Positions 1 to 5,081 of a stretch of 5,561 nt of DNA are shown here, one piece after another; within the stretch, counting starts at the first letter, position 1; each line of letters opens with the position of its first letter. The position numbers were made by a program, and so were the translations under genes. The DNA comes from Spirochaetales bacterium (GTDB lineage: Bacteria > Spirochaetota > Spirochaetia > Sphaerochaetales > Sphaerochaetaceae). The notes below the pieces were generated by a model that was not told the DNA's origin, did no database searches, and saw only the letters and a program-made list of their open reading frames with translations. Where the stretch lies: NCBI GenBank assembly GCA_017475725.1, contig JAFVFA010000208.1, forward strand, positions 1 to 5,561. The letters are read 5' to 3'.

Positions 1-413
1 GCCAGAGGCTGGATCTTCTCCTCCGATATCCCGAAGCCCTCGACGCCTGCGATCTGCAAGATGGTGAGCTTGATGATGTCATTGGAATGCTTGAACGCGA
101 AACGTTCGAATGTGTCGCGGGACAGGGAGTTGTAGATGTGGTAGGTTGCGATCTCATGCTCCTTGCACATCCTGAGCACTCGTTTTATGACCTCTTTCCA
201 GTTTCTGAAATCGACATTGCTGGAGAACTGCATGACACCTTCCTTCAGCCAGTCCCCAAGAAGCTCGTATATGTCCTTGTAATGGTAGTAGAAGGTGTTG
301 GGGCTGATGTTGCAGCGCCTTACAAGCTCGGCCACGGTTATCTTGTCAAAGGGCATCTCATGGATCATCTCTGTGAATGTGTTCATGATTGCATCATGCG
401 TGTACTTTGCCAT
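1..413 (-). CDS. TetR/AcrR-family transcriptional regulator, C-terminus cut by window edge
   Basis: The minus strand from ATG at 413 stays open to the window edge, giving 137 codons of a protein usually about 180-200 residues long. Residues 8-52 form a TetR-type DNA-binding domain: a first helix (HDAIMNTFTEMIHE), then ITVAELVRRCNISPNTFYYHY at about 25-45, which matches the family helix-turn-helix and its F-Y-x-H/Y-F/Y end. Residues from about 60 onward begin the ligand-binding or dimerisation domain and show no recognisable ligand pocket. The start is supported by AGGAG (minus strand, 419-423), 5 bases before the ATG. The gene is divergent from a VTT membrane protein gene, so local and self-regulation through the shared intergenic palindrome is plausible. 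That is inference from position. The inducer is unknown. Confidence 0.9.
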   Translation of the reverse strand, partial: MAKYTHDAIMNTFTEMIHEMPFDKITVAELVRRCNISPNTFYYHYKDIYELLGDWLKEGVMQFSSNVDFRNWKEVIKRVLRMCKEHEIATYHIYNSLSRDTFERFAFKHSNDIIKLTILQIAGVEGFGISEEKIQPL

Positions 414-446
414 CCAAGCTCCTGTTCCCAATCCCGCTTATAGTTT

Positions 447-475
447 AGAATATGGAAAACCACCGTACTTGACAA
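447..475 (-). promoter_or_regulatory. Sigma70-like promoter of the TetR-type gene
   Basis: On the minus strand TTGTCA (470-475, 5 of 6 consensus) is followed after exactly 17 bases by TATTCT (447-452, 4 of 6). Transcription would start near 440, giving a leader of about 27 bases that contains the AGGAG site. The -35 lies inside the perfect inverted repeat at 466-478, so a bound repressor would block it. This is the best-formed promoter in the window and an argument for a bacterial host. Confidence 0.6.
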
Positions 476-478
476 GTA
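466..478. promoter_or_regulatory. Perfect 13-bp inverted repeat, candidate TetR operator
   Basis: TACTTGACAAGTA is a perfect inverted repeat: two 6-bp arms around a single central base. It supplies the -35 of the leftward tetR promoter (TTGTCA) and of the rightward promoter (TTGACA). Position, symmetry and the neighbouring TetR-type gene make it a good operator candidate that would control both genes at once. A third TACTT half-site lies at 493-497, over the rightward -10. Which protein binds it is inferred, not shown. Confidence 0.55.
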
Positions 479-498
479 AATGTCCTAATAATTACTTT
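469..498 (+). promoter_or_regulatory. Candidate promoter of the VTT membrane protein gene, possibly leaderless
   Basis: TTGACA (469-474, full consensus) is followed after 18 bases by TACTTT (493-498), which fits the loose TANNNT form of a -10 but only 3 of 6 bases of TATAAT. Six bases separate this -10 from the ATG at 505, so transcription would begin at or next to the start codon. That agrees with the lack of any Shine-Dalgarno sequence before this gene. The weak -10 keeps confidence moderate. Confidence 0.45.
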
Positions 499-504
499 AC
501 ACGC

Positions 505-1206
505 ATGGAAAGAAGGGAACTCACAGCAAAGCAGCAGAAGGCAGCTGCAATCATGGCCCTTTCGCTTGCGGCCGTGGCGATGCTGCTCGTGATAGTCTTC
601 GTCGGCATCCCGCTTGTGCGCTTCATAAGCGTCCCTGAGCAGTTCCGGGAGTGGGTGGAGCAGCGGGGAATCTGGGGCAAGGCCGCCTTTGTGGCCATGG
701 AGGTCCTGAAGGTCCTGATAGTCTTCATCCCCGGCGAGCCGTTCGAGATTGCCGCAGGCTATGCGTTCGGGATCTGGGAGGGGCTTCTCCTGTGCACAAT
801 AGGCATATCCATAGGGAGCATTGTAGTCTTCCTGCTTGTGAGAAGGTTCGGCTCTTCCGTGGTTGAGGTATTCTTCAAGCCTGAGAAGCTTGAGAGACTC
901 AGGCATCTCTTCACATCCAGAAAGAATGTGGCCATCTTCGTCTTCATCTACATAATCCCCGGGACTCCGAAGGACTTTCTGAACTACTGCGCAGGGCTGA
1001 CCAAGATAAGGTTCACCACCTGGCTGCTTGTCTGCTCCATCGGCAGGATCCCATCCATCATAACATCCACGATTGCAGGTGACGCTCTGGTGAAGAAGAA
1101 CTACATGTTCAGTGTCATTGTCTTTGCCGCGACCTTCCTGCTCGGTCTTGTGGGCCTGCTGATCTACAACAGAGTCACTGCAAAGAAGGATGTCAATAAA
1201 GTCTAA
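505..1206 (+). CDS. TVP38/TMEM64-type (VTT domain) integral membrane protein
   Basis: This 233-residue protein has the layout of the VTT/DedA-like (SNARE-associated) superfamily, whose members sit in the cytoplasmic membrane and in studied cases act in lipid translocation and envelope homeostasis. There is a short basic N-terminus, a membrane segment at about 16-40, and a first re-entrant element with IPGEPFEIAAGYAFG at 75-89. A membrane segment follows at about 93-113, then a second re-entrant element with IIPGTPKDFLNYCAG at 150-164, membrane segments at about 170-192 and 200-221, and a lysine-containing tail. The paired Pro/Gly-rich half-hairpins are diagnostic. I chose ATG 505 because the longer in-frame version would run backwards through the tetR promoter and coding region with no hydrophobic or family-like sequence. 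No ribosome-binding site precedes it. The divergent TetR gene suggests regulated expression. The substrate is unknown. Confidence 0.85.
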   Translation: MERRELTAKQQKAAAIMALSLAAVAMLLVIVFVGIPLVRFISVPEQFREWVEQRGIWGKAAFVAMEVLKVLIVFIPGEPFEIAAGYAFGIWEGLLLCTIGISIGSIVVFLLVRRFGSSVVEVFFKPEKLERLRHLFTSRKNVAIFVFIYIIPGTPKDFLNYCAGLTKIRFTTWLLVCSIGRIPSIITSTIAGDALVKKNYMFSVIVFAATFLLGLVGLLIYNRVTAKKDVNKV

Positions 1207-1223
1207 TCAGTGGCGCATTTCAG

Positions 1224-2171
1224 TCATTTGCCGAATTCTTTTAAGGTCATATCTATGAAATCGGATGCTATTCTGCTCAGGTAGCGCTCTCTGTTGTATG
1301 CAATGGCTATGCTGTCCACCAGGTCCTTAGAGGAGAAGTTTAGTATCTCCACGTCATGTCTTGCCTCGGAGTCCGCATATCCGGAGATCACGAAAGGGCT
1401 CTCCAAGTAGAGCTGGGGACAGACCGTTATGCCCATACCCTCCGAGGCCAGAGCAAAGGCCGTCTGGATGTTCTGGGTCTCTATCCGAATCTTGGGTGTT
1501 ATCCCGTTTCTGTAGAACTCCCTGTCAACTATGGTCCTGATCCTGTCCCCGACTCTGAGAAGCACGAAGGGAAGGTCCTTGAACAGCTTGATGTCCGGTT
1601 TGCTCCTGTAGCTTTCAAGGACATCATCCGCCATATCACCGAAGTGCTCTGACAGAAGGTTTCTGGGAATAATCAGAAACAGATGCTCCGTCATCAGCGG
1701 CCTGTACTCGGCGCAGTCCACCATGAAAGGCGCAAAACCTATCAGGACATCTATGCGTCCCTTCTGCAGATGCTCCTCAAGGATGTGTGTGCTTCCCTCG
1801 TTGACATGGAGGTCCACTTCCGGGTACAGACGGCTGAATTTGGGCAGGATCAGAGGCAGGATGGCCTGGCCTCTTGTGTGGCTTATTCCTATGCGCAGCT
1901 CTCCGCGCCTGTTGTTGCTTATGTCATCCAGCTCGGTGGCAGTCTGTCTCTGTATGTCCAGTATCTTCTCTGCTGAGATCCTGAACTGTTCGCCTGCATA
2001 GGTCAGTTCAAGTCCCTGCTTGCGTTCGAAGAGCCTGCAGCCCAGCTCGCTCTCCAGACGTGATATCTGGTTGCTGAGAGCCTGCTGCGATACATGGAGC
2101 TGCTCAGCAGCCCTGGTAATGTTGCCTTCGGAGGCCACTGTAAGAAAGTATTCTAGGTTCTGGAAATTCAT
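1224..2171 (-). CDS. LysR-type transcriptional regulator
   Basis: This 315-residue protein has the standard LysR length and layout. The N-terminal winged helix-turn-helix starts at residue 2; GNITRAAEQLHVSQQALSNQ at 16-35 is the helix-turn-helix, followed by ISRLESELGCRLFER. A linker helix spans about 60-88. The effector-binding domain begins near residue 90 with GELRIGISHTRGQAILPLIL and includes GRIDVLIGF at 138-146. The start is placed at ATG 2171, giving the family-typical MNFQNLEYFL; a TTG six codons upstream is in frame but would lie within the promoter. There is no Shine-Dalgarno sequence. The gene is divergent from korD, the classical arrangement for a LysR protein that activates or represses its neighbour and limits its own expression. 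The co-inducer, perhaps a 2-oxoacid or related metabolite, is a guess. Arginine codons are more mixed here (17 AGR, 8 CGN) than in korA. Confidence 0.92.
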   Translation of the reverse strand: MNFQNLEYFLTVASEGNITRAAEQLHVSQQALSNQISRLESELGCRLFERKQGLELTYAGEQFRISAEKILDIQRQTATELDDISNNRRGELRIGISHTRGQAILPLILPKFSRLYPEVDLHVNEGSTHILEEHLQKGRIDVLIGFAPFMVDCAEYRPLMTEHLFLIIPRNLLSEHFGDMADDVLESYRSKPDIKLFKDLPFVLLRVGDRIRTIVDREFYRNGITPKIRIETQNIQTAFALASEGMGITVCPQLYLESPFVISGYADSEARHDVEILNFSSKDLVDSIAIAYNRERYLSRIASDFIDMTLKEFGK

Positions 2172-2177
2172 GTCATT

Positions 2178-2205
2178 AGCATACCACAAAATAGTGAAAC
2201 CACAA
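2178..2205 (-). promoter_or_regulatory. Candidate promoter of the LysR-type gene, possibly leaderless
   Basis: On the minus strand TTGTGG (2200-2205, 3 of 6) is followed after 16 bases by TATGCT (2178-2183, 4 of 6), preceded by TG one base upstream as in an extended -10. Exactly 6 bases then lead to the ATG at 2171, so the transcript would start at the start codon. The -35 is also a half-site of the proposed LysR operator, which would give autorepression. No experimental support is possible from sequence alone. Confidence 0.45.
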
Positions 2206-2254
2206 CAAAAATGTTGTGATTGGCACCATAAATAAAGTGTTTGTGTTTGTGGTA
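2182..2254. promoter_or_regulatory. Candidate LysR operator region: nested inverted repeats of TTGTGG half-sites
   Basis: Between lysR and korD there is an inner inverted repeat, CACAACA AAAA TGTTGTG (2201-2218, 7-bp perfect arms), and an outer 9-bp pair, TACCACAAA (2182-2190) and TTTGTGGTA (2246-2254). A tandem GTGTTT duplication (2237-2248) adds another TTTGTG. LysR proteins typically bind an interrupted palindrome upstream plus weaker sites near the -35 of the target. The inner palindrome followed by TTGTGG at 2247-2252 fits that plan for korD. Several half-sites also cover the lysR promoter. Confidence 0.55.
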
Positions 2255-2271
2255 AAGCGGTGGTAGTTTGC

Positions 2272-2281
2272 TAAATATAAG
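2272..2281 (+). promoter_or_regulatory. Candidate -10 region of the kor-suc operon promoter
   Basis: TAAATATAAG contains TATAAG (2276-2281), 5 of 6 bases of a bacterial -10, giving a predicted start near 2288 and a leader of about 30 bases. No good -35 lies 16-18 bases upstream, which is common at activator-dependent LysR-controlled promoters. The same AT-rich stretch could be read as an archaeal TATA box about 26 bases before a start near 2302, so it does not settle the domain of the host. Confidence 0.4.
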
Positions 2282-2284
2282 AAC

Positions 2285-2302
2285 AAAGACATAAGAGTCT
2301 TT
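2285..2302. repeat. Short inverted repeat in the korD leader
   Basis: AAAGAC and GTCTTT form perfect 6-bp arms around the 6-base loop ATAAGA. The right arm runs into five T's (2300-2304), and the korD ribosome-binding site AGGGAG (2306-2311) begins 3 bases after the repeat ends. The stem is AU-rich (two G-C pairs) and so weak as RNA. It could equally be a DNA-binding site overlapping the transcription start, or chance. Confidence 0.35.
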
Positions 2303-2317
2303 TTCAGGGAGTGTCAA

Positions 2318-2551
2318 ATGGCAGGAAACAAGAGACTTGTCATCAACTCAGCCTGGTGCAAGGGATGCGGCATCTGCGCGGCATTCTGCCCCAAGGGAGC
2401 TCTTGAGCTGGTTGATGAGAAGGTCAGAAGGAAGGAGGACACCGAGTGCATCCTTTGCGGGATGTGTGAACTCAGATGCCCTGATTATGCGATCTACATA
2501 GAAGAGAAGGACGATGAGGAGGCCAGGAACCAATGGGTGATGTCGTACTGA
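2318..2551 (+). CDS. korD: 2-oxoacid:ferredoxin oxidoreductase delta subunit (2x[4Fe-4S] ferredoxin)
   Basis: This 77-residue protein is the small electron-transfer subunit of a four-subunit 2-oxoacid:ferredoxin oxidoreductase. It has two classical CxxCxxCxxxCP motifs: Cys 14, 17, 20 and 24 (CKGCGICAAFCP) and Cys 44, 47, 50 and 54 (CILCGMCELRCP). Each set binds a [4Fe-4S] cluster that would relay electrons from the TPP site in KorB to soluble ferredoxin. A short basic N-terminus and an acidic tail (EEKDDEE) flank the core. AGGGAG (2306-2311), 6 bases before the ATG, supports the start. It is the first gene of the operon, directly downstream of the divergent lysR, and overlaps korA by 19 bases. 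Pairing with korA leaves little doubt about its role. Confidence 0.92.
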   Translation: MAGNKRLVINSAWCKGCGICAAFCPKGALELVDEKVRRKEDTECILCGMCELRCPDYAIYIEEKDDEEARNQWVMSY

Positions 2552-3663
2552 TGCAAGGCAATGAGGCCTGTGTCGAAGGCGCACTGGCCGCAGGTATGAG
2601 GCTCTATGCCGGATACCCGATTACACCTTCAACAGAGATAGCGGAGCTCTCGGCCCTGAGACTTCCGCAGGAGGGAGGCAAGTTCATCCAGATGGAGGAC
2701 GAGATAGCCTCCATAGCATGTGCAATCGGAGCCTCGGTTGCAGGCGTGAAGTCGATGACAGCCACAAGCGGACCTGGCTTCTCCCTCAAGCAGGAGAACC
2801 TTGGCTACGCCGTTCTGGCTGAGATCCCGCTTGTCGTGGTCGATGTGCAGAGAATGGGACCGTCTACAGGAATGCCGACATCACCTTCACAGGGTGACAT
2901 GATGATGGCTCGCTGGGGTACACATGGAGACCATCCGATAATCGCCATCTGTCCATCAAGCGTGAAGGAGACCTATGACCTGACGATCAGGGCCTTCAAC
3001 CTTTCGGAGAAGTACAGAACACCGGTTCTGCTAATGATGGACGAGCTTGTGGGGCACCTGAGAGAGGGCATGGAGCTTCCTGACAAGGAGGACATCACGA
3101 TAGTCGACAGACCTACCGTCAAGTACCCGGATCCGAAGAGGCTTCCCTACCACATGAAGAAGGGGCAGCTGGTCCCGGAGATGGCTCCGTTCGGAATGGG
3201 GCAGAGATACAACATCACCGGTCTCATCCACGACGAGTCGGGATTCCCGACCAACTCAATAGAGGAGGCCGAGAAAATGATGAACCGCCTGATGCACAAG
3301 ATCTCCGACAACTATGAGAAGATCAAGGACTACGTCACCGAGAACCTCGAGGACGCGGATGTTGTGATCTTCTGCTACGGTGGAACAGCCAGGGCTGCAC
3401 AGACTGCGATGGAGATGGCCAGGGAGAAGGGCCTCAAGGTCGGCATCTTCAGACCAAGGACCGTCTGGCCGTTCCCGGAGAAGGAGCTTGAGGAGCTCTC
3501 CAGAAAGGTCAAGAGAATCGTGGTTGCAGAGCACAACTACGGACAGATGCTGCTTGAGGTCCAGAGGGTCGTCAAGAACAACTGCATCGTAGGCTTCGTC
3601 GGCAAGTGGAACGGAGGTGTGATAACGCCTCAGGAGATACTTGCGAAGATAGAGGAGGCCTGA
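2533..3663 (+). CDS. korA: 2-oxoacid:ferredoxin oxidoreductase alpha subunit, probably 2-oxoglutarate
   Basis: This 376-residue protein is the alpha subunit of the KorABCD/VorABC-type family, which converts 2-oxoacid, CoA and oxidised ferredoxin to acyl-CoA, CO2 and reduced ferredoxin. The pyrimidine-binding domain occupies about residues 8-235. It contains GYPITPSTEIAE at 27-38, the family substrate-binding signature, and QMEDEIAS at 53-60, which holds the glutamate expected to activate TPP. GPSTGMPTSPSQGD follows at 109-122. The second domain (about 265-376) includes FCYGGTARAAQ and the EHNYGQM stretch. The ATG at 2533 has GAGGAGG (2516-2522) 10 bases upstream and overlaps the end of korD; a second ATG at 2551 is possible but would drop the conserved MGDVVL start. 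Of 18 arginines, 16 are AGA or AGG. 2-Oxoglutarate is favoured over branched or aryl 2-oxoacids because sucC follows in the operon. Confidence 0.9.
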   Translation: MGDVVLMQGNEACVEGALAAGMRLYAGYPITPSTEIAELSALRLPQEGGKFIQMEDEIASIACAIGASVAGVKSMTATSGPGFSLKQENLGYAVLAEIPLVVVDVQRMGPSTGMPTSPSQGDMMMARWGTHGDHPIIAICPSSVKETYDLTIRAFNLSEKYRTPVLLMMDELVGHLREGMELPDKEDITIVDRPTVKYPDPKRLPYHMKKGQLVPEMAPFGMGQRYNITGLIHDESGFPTNSIEEAEKMMNRLMHKISDNYEKIKDYVTENLEDADVVIFCYGGTARAAQTAMEMAREKGLKVGIFRPRTVWPFPEKELEELSRKVKRIVVAEHNYGQMLLEVQRVVKNNCIVGFVGKWNGGVITPQEILAKIEEA

Positions 3664-3664
3664 G

Positions 3665-4534
3665 ATGGTAAACAGAGGTGATGTAAAACCAAAGAACAAG
3701 CAGATGTCCAATCTGGTCTACAAGTACATGAGACCGGAGCATCTTCCACATATCTGGTGCCCAGGCTGCGGCAACGGAATAATCATGCGTGATGTGGCCC
3801 AGGCGATCGAGAACCTTGGACTTAGCAGGAACAACACGATAATCGTGTCCGGAATCGGATGCTCATCAAGAGCCGCAGGTTATCTGGACTTCAACACAAT
3901 CCACACTACACATGGAAGAGCCATTGCCTTCGCAACGGGAATCAAGCTGGCCAACCCATCCTTGGAGGTCATAGTCATAGCAGGTGACGGAGACATATCC
4001 GCCATAGGCGGCAACCACCTGATCCACGCTGCCAGAAGGAACATCGGAATCACGGTTGTTGTGATGAACAACAACATTTACGGAATGACCGGTGGACAGT
4101 ACTCGCCGACGACCCCTAAGGGAGCCTTCGGAACCACAGCGCCATACGGCAATCTGGACAGGTCCTTTGACATAGCCGGGCTTGCCTACGGTGCCGGAGC
4201 ATCGTTCTCCGCAAGGGGGAGCGCTTACCACGTGCAGCAGACAATCAACATCATCCAGGAGGGCATCAGACACGATGGCTTCTCACTTATCGATGTTGCA
4301 AGTGTATGTCCGACCTACTTCGGAAGGAAAAACAAGAGCGGCAGCGCCGTAGATATGCTCAAGTGGCAGAGAGACAACATGATCCCTGCGGAGAAGGCTG
4401 AGAAGATGTCACCGGAGGAGCTCAAGGGCAAGCTTGTGCTTGGAATCCTGCACCAGACCCAGTACACGGAGTTCACATATGCCTACGAGCGCCTTATAAA
4501 GAGACTGTACGAGGAGAGGGAAGCGAATGAATAG
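3665..4534 (+). CDS. korB: 2-oxoacid:ferredoxin oxidoreductase beta subunit (TPP-binding), probably 2-oxoglutarate
   Basis: This 289-residue protein is the catalytic TPP/Mg2+-binding beta subunit. WCPGCGNG at 31-38 opens the domain; GIGCSSRAAGY is at 63-73 and HTTHGR at 80-85. The diphosphate-Mg motif runs from GDGD at 107-110 to NNNIYGMTGGQ at 135-145. Cysteines 32, 35, 66 and 215 (in SVCPTYFG) match the four ligands of the [4Fe-4S] cluster found next to TPP in this family, so with KorD the complex would carry three clusters. The gene begins 1 base after the korA stop, with GAGGAGG (3652-3658) 6 bases before the ATG. Met14 at 3704 is an alternative start that would place the conserved core closer to the N-terminus. 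It overlaps korC by 8 bases. The length is typical for the family. Confidence 0.92.
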   Translation: MVNRGDVKPKNKQMSNLVYKYMRPEHLPHIWCPGCGNGIIMRDVAQAIENLGLSRNNTIIVSGIGCSSRAAGYLDFNTIHTTHGRAIAFATGIKLANPSLEVIVIAGDGDISAIGGNHLIHAARRNIGITVVVMNNNIYGMTGGQYSPTTPKGAFGTTAPYGNLDRSFDIAGLAYGAGASFSARGSAYHVQQTINIIQEGIRHDGFSLIDVASVCPTYFGRKNKSGSAVDMLKWQRDNMIPAEKAEKMSPEELKGKLVLGILHQTQYTEFTYAYERLIKRLYEEREANE

Positions 4535-5081
4535 ACAGGAACTCAGACTTGCCGGAAGCGGTGGACAGGGAGTGATCCTTGCTTCCGTGATCCTGGCGGA
4601 AGCGGCTCTGATATCCGGCAGATTCACAGCCCAGAGCCAGTCATACGGACCTGAGGCCAGAGGCGGCTCATGCAAGGCGGAGACACTCATCTCCGACCAG
4701 CCCATCGGATTCACAAAGGTCCAGAACCCGACCTTCCTGATGGCTCTTACCCAGAAGTCACTGGACAAGTACGGACCCGGCGTAGACGAGAACTGCCTGG
4801 TTCTGATAGACAGTGCTCTGACCGCCCCTGAGGGCATGAAGGCGAAGACCGTTGTCAGCCTTCCAATCCTAGACACTGCAAGGAACACAGTCGGAAGGCT
4901 CCAGACGGCTAACATTGTCGCTGTGGGCTGCATCAACGAGCTTCTTGGGATCACAGACCACGAGTCCATGTCCAAGGCGGTTCTGATGCACATCCCGAAG
5001 GGGACTGACAAGCTCAACATGAAGGCACTTGAAGAGGGCACGAAGCTGGCCAAGGCCTGGCTTGAGGAGAACAAGAGATGA
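4527..5081 (+). CDS. korC: 2-oxoacid:ferredoxin oxidoreductase gamma subunit, probably 2-oxoglutarate
   Basis: This 184-residue protein matches the pyruvate/ketoisovalerate oxidoreductase catalytic (gamma) domain, which contributes to CoA binding and packing against the alpha subunit. The nucleotide-fold loop LAGSGGQGV is at 8-16, followed by the family signature QSQSYGPEARGGSCKAE at 36-52. The remaining alpha/beta fold includes VLIDSAL at 92-98 and ANIVAVGCINELLG further on. The start codon overlaps the last 8 bases of korB, with GAGGAGAGGG (4511-4520) 6 bases upstream. The stop overlaps the sucC start as ATGA. It completes the four-subunit set in the order delta, alpha, beta, gamma. No truncation or missing motif is visible. 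Confidence 0.92.
   Translation: MNRQELRLAGSGGQGVILASVILAEAALISGRFTAQSQSYGPEARGGSCKAETLISDQPIGFTKVQNPTFLMALTQKSLDKYGPGVDENCLVLIDSALTAPEGMKAKTVVSLPILDTARNTVGRLQTANIVAVGCINELLGITDHESMSKAVLMHIPKGTDKLNMKALEEGTKLAKAWLEENKR

Noticed and set aside
87..443. Plus-strand open frame of 118 codons opposite tetR
   Set aside because: It is antisense to a TetR protein with a clear helix-turn-helix and has no family resemblance of its own.
295..504. N-terminal 70-residue extension of the VTT protein
   Set aside because: It would overlap tetR coding sequence and promoter in antisense and adds no conserved sequence. ATG 505 begins the natural basic N-terminus before the first membrane segment.
445..906. Minus-strand open frame of 153 codons opposite the VTT gene
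   Set aside because: Composition is His/Glu/Leu-rich and low in family-like features, opposite a clear membrane protein. It would also remove the tetR-VTT promoter region.
1207..1240. Possible terminator hairpin between the convergent genes (GGC near 1212 with GCC near 1230; GAATTC at 1232)
   Set aside because: Only about three consecutive pairs form, with no T-run in the right place. GAATTC is a chance 6-bp palindrome inside lysR.
2172..2189. TTG start six codons upstream for the LysR-type gene
   Set aside because: The extra residues are not family-like, there is no ribosome-binding site, and the TTG lies within the proposed promoter. The ATG at 2171 gives the standard LysR N-terminus.
2268..2302. 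Archaeal TATA-box reading of the korD promoter as evidence for a methanogen
   Set aside because: The AT-rich stretch fits, but there is no convincing purine-rich BRE element, and the well-spaced sigma70-like tetR promoter and the TetR/LysR regulators point more to a bacterium. I left it as a possibility only.
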